From positions 1 to 64,000 of the forward strand of contig CANJLQ010000006.1 of the NCBI GenBank assembly GCA_947475735.1: DNA of 64,000 nt, in the 5' to 3' direction. The notes beneath the pieces are model-generated. The model saw nothing but the letters and a program-made list of their open reading frames with translations, did no database searches and was not told the DNA's origin. The position numbers and the translations under genes are program-made. This DNA comes from Caulobacteraceae bacterium. GTDB lineage: Bacteria > Pseudomonadota > Alphaproteobacteria > Caulobacterales > Caulobacteraceae. This document shows, piece after piece, positions 42,248 to 50,583 of the stretch; position 1 is the first letter of the stretch; every line of letters starts with the position of its first letter.

Positions 42248-44503
42248 TCAGTACCGCACCGTGGCCTTCAGCATCACGGTCCGCGGCGCGCCGTAGTAGG
42301 CGGTGCGGATACCGCCGACCGAAGAGAACTCCTGAGCGTCGGTGCGGTAGGTTTCGTCCGTCAGGTTCTGGCCATAGAGACCCAGCGAGTACCGCTCCGA
42401 GGCGTCCGTCCAGACCGCACGGGCGTCGTAGAGCCAGTAGGCTTCCTGGAACACGCCCGGCAGCTGCACCTGGGAGTTGGTGAGGGTGTTGTCGACGGCC
42501 AGTGCCATGCGGCTGCGGTAGCGGGCTGCACCGCCGACCGTGACGCTGGCACCGTAGTCCAGTTCGAAGCGGTATTGAGCGCCGTAGCGAGCGGTCCATT
42601 CCGGCGAGAAGGCCGGGGTCTGGAAGGCGCGGCTGCCGCCCGTCGCGATGAACCGGGCGTCGCGGAACTCCTCGTAGTTGGCGTCCAGGTAGCCGATCTG
42701 GGCATCCAGGGTGAGAGCTTCGGTCACACGGGCTACGGCCTCGATCTCGGCGCCTTCGATCTCGAGCTCACCAGCGTTGATCACCGACAGAACGGCGACC
42801 GGCAGGTTGGTGATGGGATCCGTCTCCAGCCCCGACACCCGGGCCTGGAAGTCCTGATAGCTGGTGCGGAAGATCGCGCCGTTCAGACGAACGCGGTTGT
42901 CGGCCAGGGTCGACTTGATGCCGAGCTCATAGGTGTCGGCGGTCTCGGGCGCGTATTCGGTGGCCTCCGCGGCCGAGTTGGCGCGGCCGTTGTAGCCGCC
43001 CGATTTGAAGCCCTGGGCGAAGCGGCCGTAGAGCAGGACGTCGGGCGTGATCTGATAGTCCGCCGAGACCATGATCGAGGTGTCGTCGTACTCGGCGACC
43101 GGCGGGCGGAAGGGGAAGGTCGCGTTGAAGGCGGGCAGGGCGCTGAAGAAGGTCGAGGTGGTGCGGACGTAGTCCTTCTCTTCCTCGGTGTAGCGCACGC
43201 CGGCCGAGACCCGGAACTGGTCGGTCAGGGCGTAGGAGACGTTGCCGTAGACGGCGGTCGAGGTCGTCTCCAGCGTGTCGTCCACGGTCCGCAGGAAGCG
43301 CGAGTTCAGGAACAGGGGGCCCAGCAGGTCGTCGGCATAGGCTTCCTGATGCGAGCTGACGTCCTCGTTCAGATAGTAGAGGCCGGCCACGGCGGTGATT
43401 GGACCCGATTCATAGGTCAGCTGCAGTTCCTGGCTGAACTGTTCCTGGTCCACGGCGACCAGGGCCGAGGTGACCTCGCGCGGCGTGGCGTCGAAGTCGA
43501 TGTAGTCGTCGGTGTTCAGTTTGCGGAAGGCCGTGATCGAGCGGAGCGTCAGGCTGTCGCTGATGTCCAGCGCGATGTTGGCCGAGATGCCGCGCGATTC
43601 CAGCCGGGTTTCGTTGGGCAGGTCGGGATCGACGACGGTCCGGAAGTCGTAGCCCGGCAGGGGGTTGGGTACGGCCACGATGGTCTGGCCGCTGGAGCCG
43701 ATCAGGCTGTTGGTCGCCTGTCCGACCGTCAGGCCGGCGTCGTCGTTGGAATAGTCGGCGGTCAGGTCGATGCGCAGATTGGCCATCGGGTCCCAGGCCA
43801 GGGTGGCGCGGAGCGCGGTCGTGTCCTTGTCGTTGTATTCGGCCCCCGTGACCGGATTGGTGACATAGCCGTCACGGGTCGAGCGCAAGGCCGACACGCC
43901 GAAGGCCAGGCTGTCGGTGATCGGGCCCGAGACCGCGCCCTGGACGTCGAACATGTTGTAGTCGCCATAGGCGGCCGAGGCGCGGGCGCGCCACTCCTGG
44001 CCGGGCCGGCGCGACACCAGCTTCAGCGCGCCGCCGATGGTGTTCTTGCCGTAAAGGGTGCCCTGGGGCCCGCGCAGGACCTCGACGCGCTCCAGGTCCA
44101 GCAGGTCGAACTGGGTGCCGCGGATGCGGCTGTAATAGACGTCGTCGACATAGACCCCGACGGCCGGGTCGAAGGTCTGCAGGGCGTCGGGCTGGCCGAT
44201 GCCGCGGATGTAGATGTTGGTGGCGTTCGACGAGGCGCGGCCCTGGACGATGTTCAGGTTCGGCACCGAGCCCTGCAAGTCCAGCACCTGCTGAGCCCCG
44301 CGGTTCTCCAGATCCTCGCCCGAGAAGGCGGAGATCGCCAGCGGCGTGCGCTGCAGCGATTCCTCGGTGCGGCGGGCGGTGACGACGATGTCATCCAGCG
44401 CGGTCGCGTCGTCTTGCGCGGGTGCGTCCTGGGCCATGGCCAGGGTGGAGGCGGCGCTCCAGGCGGCGCCGGCCAGCAGCGCGCTCTTCATGATGCGGTT
44501 CAT
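42248..44503 (-). CDS. TonB-dependent receptor, Sphingomonad/Caulobacter catabolic type
   Basis: A 751-residue outer-membrane receptor. Signal peptide 1-22 (ending LAMAQ), TonB box-like DDIVVTARRTEESLQRTPLAISAFSGEDLE, and a plug with NIYIRGIGQPDALQTFDPAVGVYVDDVYYSR and VEVLRGPQGTLYGKNTIGGAL. This is the large receptor class used for plant-derived or aromatic substrates. The barrel ends MLKATVRY. The ATG 44503 has AAGGA 8 bases upstream. It is divergent from a tetR gene 174 bases away, which probably controls it. It ends in a strong terminator. Confidence 0.93.
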   Translation of the reverse strand: MNRIMKSALLAGAAWSAASTLAMAQDAPAQDDATALDDIVVTARRTEESLQRTPLAISAFSGEDLENRGAQQVLDLQGSVPNLNIVQGRASSNATNIYIRGIGQPDALQTFDPAVGVYVDDVYYSRIRGTQFDLLDLERVEVLRGPQGTLYGKNTIGGALKLVSRRPGQEWRARASAAYGDYNMFDVQGAVSGPITDSLAFGVSALRSTRDGYVTNPVTGAEYNDKDTTALRATLAWDPMANLRIDLTADYSNDDAGLTVGQATNSLIGSSGQTIVAVPNPLPGYDFRTVVDPDLPNETRLESRGISANIALDISDSLTLRSITAFRKLNTDDYIDFDATPREVTSALVAVDQEQFSQELQLTYESGPITAVAGLYYLNEDVSSHQEAYADDLLGPLFLNSRFLRTVDDTLETTSTAVYGNVSYALTDQFRVSAGVRYTEEEKDYVRTTSTFFSALPAFNATFPFRPPVAEYDDTSIMVSADYQITPDVLLYGRFAQGFKSGGYNGRANSAAEATEYAPETADTYELGIKSTLADNRVRLNGAIFRTSYQDFQARVSGLETDPITNLPVAVLSVINAGELEIEGAEIEAVARVTEALTLDAQIGYLDANYEEFRDARFIATGGSRAFQTPAFSPEWTARYGAQYRFELDYGASVTVGGAARYRSRMALAVDNTLTNSQVQLPGVFQEAYWLYDARAVWTDASERYSLGLYGQNLTDETYRTDAQEFSSVGGIRTAYYGAPRTVMLKATVRY

Positions 44504-44677
44504 GCGGTATTCCTTCCCGATGGTTTCCAAGGACGCTTTTATTCAGCGTTCAATGATTTTCCGGGAAACTGACGAGCTTTGTTCCCGGTGTCAAACGGTG
44601 GCGCTTGCCCTAACGGCGTCCGCTCGCCGCCTGTGGCGCCGTTGCACCGACCGGCGGGAGGGGACTAGCCTGACCCC

Positions 44678-45415
44678 ATGACCAAGCTGGACACCCGACC
44701 GCCGACCCCGGCGGGCCCTGCCAAACGCGGTCGCCCGCCCAAGCTGAAGGCCGAAGCCACGGGCGGGGACACCCGCGGCCTGATCCTGGACGCGGCCGAG
44801 GACCTGTTCTCCAAGCACGGCTTCTATGGCGTCACCATCCGCGAGGTGGCGCGCGAGGCGGGCGTGGATACGGCCTTGGTGCACTATTATTTCGGGGCCA
44901 AGCGGGGCCTGTTCGACGCGGTCTTCCTGCGGCGGGCCGAGGTCTGGAACAACGAGCGGGTCGACGCCATCAACCGCTACGCCCTGGCGAGCGCCGGCAC
45001 GATGACGCTGGAGGGCCTGCTGCGCGCCTTTCTGGAGCCGCCGTTCCAGTGGTCGCTGAAGGGGGGGCCGGGGTGGAAACACTACTCCGCCCTGGTGGCC
45101 CAGACCAACGCCAACCCGACCTTCGGCGGCGAGACCATGGCGCGCTACTTCGATCCCGCGATCCGGCGGCTGATCGAGCTGATCAAGGTGGTGATGCCCC
45201 GGGCGCGCGAGGTCGACCTGTACTGGGCCTATCACAATCTGTCGGGGGCCCTGACCCTGACGCTGGGCGAGACCGGGCGGCTGGACCGGCTGTCAGGCGG
45301 GCTGTGTCGATCGGGCGACCTGGAGACGGCGTGCGACTATCTGGTCCGGTTCGCGGCGGCGGGGTTCCGGGCAGTTTGTCCGGAGGATCAAGGCGCGCGC
45401 GGCGGCGCGGCCTAG
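44678..45415 (+). CDS. TetR/AcrR-family regulator
   Basis: A 245-residue repressor. The helix-turn-helix is RGLILDAAEDLFSKHGFYGVTIREVAREAGVDTALVHYYFGAKRGLFDAVF (about residues 32-82), preceded by a basic tail with PAKRGRPPKLK that may contact the minor groove. The C-terminal ligand domain is specific to this subgroup. The gene is divergent from the TonB receptor. The shared 174-base gap contains an imperfect dyad ATTCAGCGTTCAAT (near 44540-44555), a possible operator. Ligand unknown. Confidence 0.9.
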   Translation: MTKLDTRPPTPAGPAKRGRPPKLKAEATGGDTRGLILDAAEDLFSKHGFYGVTIREVAREAGVDTALVHYYFGAKRGLFDAVFLRRAEVWNNERVDAINRYALASAGTMTLEGLLRAFLEPPFQWSLKGGPGWKHYSALVAQTNANPTFGGETMARYFDPAIRRLIELIKVVMPRAREVDLYWAYHNLSGALTLTLGETGRLDRLSGGLCRSGDLETACDYLVRFAAAGFRAVCPEDQGARGGAA

Positions 45416-45436
45416 GAGCGCGCCCGGACGCGGCCT

Positions 45437-45967
45437 TCAGCCCAGAAACACTCGCCACAGCAGCCGCCCGGGAAACAGGGTGAACATGCCCGCGATGAGC
45501 AGGGCCCCGACGAACAGGCCGGTCATCCGGCTGCGGTGGGCCGCGACCTGATGTCTGCGCCCCGCGTAGAGGGCCATCGGCAGGATGATGACGGTCCACC
45601 CCGTGAGAAGGTGGATGTAGGAGAAGGCTCCGTCGTTGATCTCGCGGATGAAGATGGAGCTGATGGCGACCGTGGCCATGGCCACCGCCCAGGTCCAGCC
45701 GAGGGTCCGATGCAGCCGGTTGCCCTTGATGCCGGCCAGCAGGACCACGCCGATGACCAGGGCCACGCAGGCCGCCGCGATGTGGATCTGAAGCACGGGG
45801 GCCTGGGCCGCGATCAGGCCCCAGTCGGGCGCATGGGGGCGGAGCGGCAGGCCGGAGCGCGGGCCGACGACCGTGAGGAGCCAGGTCAGGACGGCCGCCG
45901 CGATCACGGGCGGCCCATAGGTCAGGACCGTGCCGAGGGCGGCGCGCGGCGGGAGGGTGTGGGCCAT
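45437..45967 (-). CDS. DUF2306 membrane protein
   Basis: A 176-residue integral membrane protein with about five hydrophobic helices. LQIHIAAACVALVIGVVLLAGIKGNRLHRTLGWTWAVAM and HLLTGWTVIILPMAL give the histidine-containing pattern of DUF2306. Intramembrane histidines (as in HI, LHRTLGW, YIHLLTG, HRSRM) suggest haem or metal binding, which is inference. It reads toward tetR and lies upstream of nothing else on its strand but is close to the DUF2141 and LytTR genes, with shared motifs in their upstream regions. Confidence 0.82.
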   Translation of the reverse strand: MAHTLPPRAALGTVLTYGPPVIAAAVLTWLLTVVGPRSGLPLRPHAPDWGLIAAQAPVLQIHIAAACVALVIGVVLLAGIKGNRLHRTLGWTWAVAMATVAISSIFIREINDGAFSYIHLLTGWTVIILPMALYAGRRHQVAAHRSRMTGLFVGALLIAGMFTLFPGRLLWRVFLG

Positions 45968-45990
45968 GTCGGGCTCTCCGGTTGACGGAG

Positions 45991-46042
45991 ACGACCCTCG
46001 ACGGCTCCGGGCCGGTCCGCCATCGCCGCTTCGCCAACGACC
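45991..46042 (-). promoter_or_regulatory. Paired GGTCGT motifs upstream of DUF2306 gene
   Basis: On the minus strand GGTCGTTGGCGAAGCG and GGTCGTCTCCG lie 46 bases apart upstream of the DUF2306 gene. GGTCGTCTCCGG recurs at 46535 between the LytTR and DUF2141 genes, and GGTCGT occurs three times (49474, 49540, 49592) upstream of the second DUF2141 gene. LytTR proteins bind spaced direct repeats, so this is a candidate regulon motif. Low certainty in such GC-rich DNA. Confidence 0.3.
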
Positions 46043-46065
46043 ACGGCCCGTTCGTCAGCGACCGT

Positions 46066-46482
46066 CTAGCGCAGGGCGAAAGCCTGCCGCGCCCCGGCGG
46101 CCGGCAGGTCGAAGGCCGCCGCGTCGAACGACGGAGGTCCGAACCGCCCGCGCGCGTCGCGCGAGAAGCCGTAGGCCTCCTTGGGCAGACCCACGGGCCA
46201 GGTCGAGAGCTCGCCGTTGCCGTCCGTGTCGTGGAAGGCCGCGACCGCGTATCGGCCGGGCTCCAGGCCGGTGAAGGTGACCGTCGTCGTCGCCCCCGTG
46301 CGCGGCACGGTCCGGGTCGCCACGGCGCCCTCGCCCCGACGGAAGGCCGCGGCGTCGCGATAGACGGCGACCGCCAGGGTTCCGCCGTCGGCGCGGCTGG
46401 TCAATGAGACCGTGAGATCCGCCGCCAGGGCGGCCGGGGCCGAGAGAAGGACGGACAGAGCCGCCGCGATTGCCATTTTCAT
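46066..46482 (-). CDS. DUF2141 exported protein
   Basis: A 138-residue protein with a signal peptide (1-21, ending AALAA). The rest is a beta-sandwich of DUF2141: LTVSLTSRADGGTLAVAVYRD, FTGLEPGRYAVAAFHDTDGNGELSTWPVGLPKEAYGFSRDARG. The DTDGNGEL segment resembles a calcium loop. ATG 46482 is chosen by the signal peptide. It is divergent from the LytTR gene with a 66-base gap, and another DUF2141 gene lies 2.6 kb away. Function unknown, probably periplasmic. Confidence 0.85.
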   Translation of the reverse strand: MKMAIAAALSVLLSAPAALAADLTVSLTSRADGGTLAVAVYRDAAAFRRGEGAVATRTVPRTGATTTVTFTGLEPGRYAVAAFHDTDGNGELSTWPVGLPKEAYGFSRDARGRFGPPSFDAAAFDLPAAGARQAFALR

Positions 46483-46548
46483 CGAAACGCCTTTTCGTGT
46501 CCTGCGCCCCCCGAACACCAGACACGCGCCGGAGACGACCGTCCAGCC

Positions 46549-47331
46549 ATGAACGCCGCCGCCGCCGTCGGGCTCCCGAAAAAGCCGCGTCCGCTCGCGC
46601 TCGGCCTCGCGCGCGGACTGGGCGTGGCGGCGACGGCGGGCGTGGTCCTGGCTCTGACGGGCGCCTTCGGGACCGTCGATGCGCCGCTTTGGCAACGCCT
46701 GACCTATTGGGTTCCGGTCATGCTGGCGGGCGCGCTGTGGGGCCATGTGTGCTCGCGTCTGATCGATCGCTGGATCGACATGGACGAGCGGCCGTGGCTG
46801 ACCGTGGCGGCGCTGACGGCGGCGATCACCGGGCCGGTGTCGCTGCTGGTCTGGTTCGTGACGGGTCTGGTGTTCGGCGGCGAGGTCTATTCGCTGCGCG
46901 CCCTGCCCTTCATGATCGGCCCGGTCCTGACCATCACCGGGGTCATGAGCGCGATCAACGTCTTCCTGTCCAAGGCCCAGCCGGTCCAGACCCATGCGGC
47001 GCTCGCGGGCAGCCCGACCGCCCGGTTCCCCGAGCGCCTGCCGCCCCGACTGCGCGGCGCCGCGATCCGCGCGGTCCAGGCCGAGGACCACTATCTGCGC
47101 ATCCACACCGATCGGGGGTCGGACCTGATCCTGATGCGACTGTTCGACGCCCTGGAGGAGCTGGAAGGCCTGGAGGGCGCCCAGACCCACCGCAGCTGGT
47201 GGGTGGCCCGGGACGCCGTGCGCGACGTGGCCAGGGGCGACGGCCGGGCGACGCTGAGCCTCGAGGGCGGGATCACTGCCCCCGTGAGCCGCCGCTATGC
47301 TCGGGCCCTGAGGGATGCGGGCTGGTATTAG
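46549..47331 (+). CDS. LytTR-domain membrane-bound regulator
   Basis: A 260-residue protein with four hydrophobic helices (about residues 22-45, 52-72, 84-106, 116-140) followed by a cytoplasmic LytTR DNA-binding domain (about 160-258): AIRAVQAEDHYLRIHTDRGSDLILMRLFDALEEL, HRSWWVARDAV, LSLEGGITAPVSRRYARALRDAGWY. Such one-component membrane regulators sense a signal in the membrane and bind DNA directly. It is divergent from DUF2141 and close to DUF2306, a carotenoid oxygenase and a second DUF2141 gene, which may be its targets. Confidence 0.88.
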   Translation: MNAAAAVGLPKKPRPLALGLARGLGVAATAGVVLALTGAFGTVDAPLWQRLTYWVPVMLAGALWGHVCSRLIDRWIDMDERPWLTVAALTAAITGPVSLLVWFVTGLVFGGEVYSLRALPFMIGPVLTITGVMSAINVFLSKAQPVQTHAALAGSPTARFPERLPPRLRGAAIRAVQAEDHYLRIHTDRGSDLILMRLFDALEELEGLEGAQTHRSWWVARDAVRDVARGDGRATLSLEGGITAPVSRRYARALRDAGWY

Positions 47332-47337
47332 GATTTG

Positions 47338-47475
47338 TCTCCCTCTCCCTTGTGGGGAGGGACCGCGAGTATCAGCGAGCGCGGGTGGGGCCGGAATGCC
47401 GGTGTGCTCGGACGATACGGCCCCACCCGGCCTCGCCTGTCGGCTCGGCGTCCCTCCCCATGAAGGGGAGGGAGA
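47338..47475. repeat. CTCCCTCCCC element between LytTR and carotenoid oxygenase genes
   Basis: A 138-base element with a degenerate left hairpin (CCCTCTCCC-TTGT-GGGGAGGG) and right hairpin TCCCTCCCC-ATGAA-GGGGAGGGA, with GGTGGGGCCG / CGGCCCCACCC inside. It sits between convergent genes, 6 bases after the LytTR stop and 9 before the oxygenase stop. Confidence 0.9.
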
Positions 47476-47484
47476 GAGCGTCTC

Positions 47485-48951
47485 TCACCCCCGCCATGCC
47501 CCGTGAAAGCCGGCCGGCAGGGCGACATCGGCGCGCCAGGTGGCGACCGGGCCGTCCTCCACCGCCGCCACATCGAAGACGTGCAGTTCGGTGACGCCCT
47601 CGGCCAGATTGATCGAGGGCGCGACCAGCCAGGCGTCGCGCTCCGCGGTCGCGCCGGGCTTTGGCACGAAGACGGCCTCCTCCATGATCTGGGTGTCGTC
47701 GAAGGCGAAGGCGTGACTGCGGCCGGTGTTCCAGTCCTGGATCGCGAGGCCGTTCGGCAGGGGACGCCCGCCACGTTCGCCGGCGACGTGGACGGTCAGG
47801 CTGCGCGGCAGACCGGCGCGGCGGGGATCGCCCTTGGGGAACTCGGCGGCGACGCCGGACGACGTCATCTCCGCGCGGCCGTCGGGGTGGAGCGTCACGA
47901 GCTTCAGCACGCTGGGCGAACCTGGCACGGTGCCGCGACCCGCGACGAGGACGCGCGCGCCCTCGATGGCGAAGGTGACGTCGTCGTTGGCGGCGACGTC
48001 GAACCGGATCGTGCCGTCCGCTTCGGCCCAGCCATCGCCCAGATGAAAGAAGCTGAAGGTCGGCAGCTCGTACAGGCGCGTGCGGCTCAGATCGGCCTTG
48101 TCGACCACCAGGACCTGGGTGCCCATCTCAGGCCGCCAGGCGAACTGCGTCAGGTAGGGCATGCCCGCGTGGTCGAACACCCAAGGCTGGAGCACGAAGA
48201 TCAGGTGCCGCTCGGTGGCGGTGAAGTCGTGCAGATAGCTGGCGCGGGGCAAGCGAAGCATCCGGGCGTCGATCAGGGCGCCCGAGGCCTGCATGTGCCA
48301 GACGATGACCTGATCGCCGTTGGTGCCGACATTCCAGACCGTGCCGTCCGGGGCGAAGCGCGGGTGGGCCTGGAAGGGCATGCCCTTCAGGTCGGGGCGC
48401 AGGGTGACGAAATCCTCGGTGGCGAGGGTCGCGGCATCCATCTGCAAGGGGGAGCCGCCTTCCCACAGGGCCCAGACCTTCTCGCCGGTGACCATGACGG
48501 CGGTGTTCGCAGAGCTGGCGTCGTCGTTCGACCCGATCCGCCCGCGCGCGTCGCCGACGGTGCCGAAGCCGGGCGTGACCACCGCGTCGAGCGCCGTCTC
48601 GTGCCGCCGCTTGGGCGTGTCGGCGAAGCGAGCCGCCAGGGTCACGCCGCCGTCCTGGATGCGGAACGACCGCATCAGGCCGTCGCCGTCGAACCAGTGG
48701 GTGGTCGAGCCGCCCGGCCGCCGGAATTTGCCCGGGCCGTTGCGGAACAGGGTGCCCTCCAGCCCCACCGGCGCGCGACCGTGGACCAGGCGCAGGGCGC
48801 GGGGCGCGACGTCGGTCTCCAGATCGGCGGTGGCCAGGGCCCAAGGCGCGGCGACGTCCTGGGCGATGGCGGCGCGGACCCTTTCCGGCGTGGCGACGGC
48901 GGCGGACAGGGCGGCGGCGCCCATCAGGAAGTTGCGGCGGGAGGGAGTCAT
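47485..48951 (-). CDS. Carotenoid cleavage oxygenase (RPE65 family), Tat-exported
   Basis: A 488-residue non-haem iron dioxygenase that splits carotenoid or related polyene/stilbene double bonds. The four iron-ligand histidines are all present: H196 (QAHPRF), H241 (LHDFT), H303 (FFHLGDG), H483 (GFHGAW). RNGPGKF and HWFDGDGLMRSF are further family motifs. The N terminus SRRNFLMGAAALSAA has a twin-arginine signal, which suggests export of the folded iron enzyme to the periplasm. It lies between two DUF2141 genes and next to a LytTR regulator. The substrate is unknown; retinal production is one possibility. Confidence 0.9.
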   Translation of the reverse strand: MTPSRRNFLMGAAALSAAVATPERVRAAIAQDVAAPWALATADLETDVAPRALRLVHGRAPVGLEGTLFRNGPGKFRRPGGSTTHWFDGDGLMRSFRIQDGGVTLAARFADTPKRRHETALDAVVTPGFGTVGDARGRIGSNDDASSANTAVMVTGEKVWALWEGGSPLQMDAATLATEDFVTLRPDLKGMPFQAHPRFAPDGTVWNVGTNGDQVIVWHMQASGALIDARMLRLPRASYLHDFTATERHLIFVLQPWVFDHAGMPYLTQFAWRPEMGTQVLVVDKADLSRTRLYELPTFSFFHLGDGWAEADGTIRFDVAANDDVTFAIEGARVLVAGRGTVPGSPSVLKLVTLHPDGRAEMTSSGVAAEFPKGDPRRAGLPRSLTVHVAGERGGRPLPNGLAIQDWNTGRSHAFAFDDTQIMEEAVFVPKPGATAERDAWLVAPSINLAEGVTELHVFDVAAVEDGPVATWRADVALPAGFHGAWRG

Positions 48952-48979
48952 GGCAGGTCTCTCAAAAAGTGGGGGCCGG

Positions 48980-49016
48980 GCTCAAGCAGCGAGCGACCGC
49001 GTCGCGAGCGGTAGCC
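48980..49016 (-). repeat. Short dispersed repeat after DUF2141 stop
   Basis: On the minus strand GCTACCGCTCGCGACGCGGT leads to the core CGCTGCTTGAGC (48991-48980). It begins about 9 bases after the DUF2141 stop and lies in the short gap before the carotenoid oxygenase start. Confidence 0.55.
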
Positions 49017-49025
49017 CGCCGACGA

Positions 49026-49445
49026 TCAGCGAATGCTGATCGTCTGGGTCGCGGCGCCCTCGACGGTGAAGCGGGCGCGGTCCCAGCCGGCCGGACCCAT
49101 GTTGCCGACGGCGTTGTTGGAGAAGGCATAGGGCTCGATCGGCATGCCGAAGGGGTTGGTGTCCATCTCGCCGTTGCCGTTGACGTCGTGGAACGCCTTG
49201 ATGCCGTATTCGCCGGGCTCCAGCCCCTCGAAGCTGGCCGTGCGATGGCCGGCGGCGACATCGATGCGGGCACCCCGAACCGCCTGGCCACCGACGTAGG
49301 TGGAGGCGTCATAGAGAGCCACCATCACCGCGCCGGTCTGGGCGCCGGGTTCGAAGGTGACGGTCAGGCTGCTGGTCGGTTCGGCGAGGGCGGGGGCGGC
49401 GACGCTGAGCGAGAGGGCGGCGATCAGGGACAGGGTGCGGATCAT
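49026..49445 (-). CDS. DUF2141 exported protein, second copy
   Basis: A 139-residue protein with a signal peptide (1-21, ending APALAE). FEGLEPGEYGIKAFHDVNGNGEMDTNPFGMPIEPYAFSNNAVGNMGPAGWDRARFTV is the DUF2141 core with a calcium-like loop DVNGNGEMD. It is paralogous to the gene at 46066. ATG 49445 has GGAG 7 bases upstream. It is upstream of the carotenoid oxygenase on the same strand (74-base gap) and probably cotranscribed. Function unknown; perhaps a periplasmic partner of the oxygenase. Confidence 0.87.
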   Translation of the reverse strand: MIRTLSLIAALSLSVAAPALAEPTSSLTVTFEPGAQTGAVMVALYDASTYVGGQAVRGARIDVAAGHRTASFEGLEPGEYGIKAFHDVNGNGEMDTNPFGMPIEPYAFSNNAVGNMGPAGWDRARFTVEGAATQTISIR

Positions 49446-49669
49446 GGTGGGCTCCGGGGTTTGCGAGAGACCGACGACCGGCCTTTCGATGTCCCGACCG
49501 TGACCCGGCCCCCGGCGCTCCGCCACCGGACTTGCGGCGACGACCGCCCGGATTTCGTGAACGGCGGCCCCCGTCCGTTGGCGAAGCGCGAACGACCACC
49601 GACGCATGGTCCCGCTTGCGAGCCCTCAGCGAGGGGCGCACTCTGGCCCTCGAAACCGGAGGTCCGCGC

Positions 49670-50296
49670 ATGTCCGAAGAGATCGTCTTCTACACCAACC
49701 CCATGTCGCGCGGGCGCATCGTGCGCTGGATGCTGGAGGAGGTGGGCCAGCCCTATCGGACCGAGGTGCTGGACTACGGCACCACGATGAAGGCCCCGGC
49801 CTATCTGGCGATCAATCCGATGGGCAAGGTGCCGGCGATCCGGTGCCGGGGCGTGACCGTGACCGAGTGCGCGGCCATCTGCGCCTATCTGGCCGACGCC
49901 TTTCCCGAGGTCGGCCTGGCCCCGGCCACCGATGATCCGGCGCGAGGGACCTATCTGCGCTGGATGTTCTTCGGGGCCGGTCCGATGGAGGCGGCGGTGA
50001 CGGCCAGGTCCCTGGGCTGGCAGGCCCCGCAGGAGCGTGAAGGCATGGTGGGCTACGGCAACTTCGATCAGATGGTCGACGCGCTGGAAACCGCGATCGA
50101 GGCCGGGCCTTACATTCTGGGCGAGCGGTTCAGCGCGGCGGACGTCTATGTCGGGTCCCAGATCGGCTGGGGGCTGCAGTTCAAGACCCTGCCCGAGCGG
50201 CCGTCGTTCGCCGCCTATGCCGCCCGGATCATGGCCCGTCCGGCGGCGAAGCGGGCGGCGGACCTGGACAACGCCCTGGTCCCCAGCCCCGCCTGA
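49670..50296 (+). CDS. Glutathione S-transferase
   Basis: A 208-residue cytosolic enzyme. N-terminal thioredoxin-like domain (IVFYTNPMSRGRIVRWMLEEVGQPYRTE, INPMGKVPAIRCRGVTVTECAAI) and the C-terminal helical domain (GPYILGERFSAADVYVGSQIGWGLQF) are complete. Serine 13 in NPMSRGR is a plausible glutathione-activating residue as in Ser-type GSTs. ATG 49670 has GGAGG 8 bases upstream. The glutathione is made by the gshA product elsewhere in the window. Substrate unknown. Confidence 0.92.
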   Translation: MSEEIVFYTNPMSRGRIVRWMLEEVGQPYRTEVLDYGTTMKAPAYLAINPMGKVPAIRCRGVTVTECAAICAYLADAFPEVGLAPATDDPARGTYLRWMFFGAGPMEAAVTARSLGWQAPQEREGMVGYGNFDQMVDALETAIEAGPYILGERFSAADVYVGSQIGWGLQFKTLPERPSFAAYAARIMARPAAKRAADLDNALVPSPA

Positions 50297-50339
50297 CGCG
50301 TTCACACTCTCAGTGGCTTATCCCGAAAGGAACACGACC

Positions 50340-50576
50340 ATGACCCATCGCCCCCTTCTCACCCTGACCCTCGCCGGCCTCGCCCTCGCCGCCGCCGGGT
50401 GCGCCATGACGCCCCGAGACGGAGCGCCGCGCGGCTACGCCGCGGATCTGGAGCGTCTGCGCGCGGACTGCACGGCGCGCGAAGGCATCCTGACGCCGAC
50501 CTCGTCCAGCACCGGCCGGGCGGAGACAGACTATGTCTGCGAACTGCGCGGACCGGCGACCCGCCTGCGCGACTGA
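50340..50576 (+). CDS. Small lipoprotein, unknown function
   Basis: A 78-residue protein with a lipoprotein signal (LLTLTLAGLALAAAGC, cysteine at about residue 21) after ATG 50340 and a GAAAGGAA ribosome site. The mature part has two further cysteines (LRADCTAREG, DYVCELRG) that may form a disulfide. No family recognised. It stands alone between the GST and a convergent oxidoreductase gene. Confidence 0.75.
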   Translation: MTHRPLLTLTLAGLALAAAGCAMTPRDGAPRGYAADLERLRADCTAREGILTPTSSSTGRAETDYVCELRGPATRLRD

Positions 50577-50583
50577 TCCGTCG

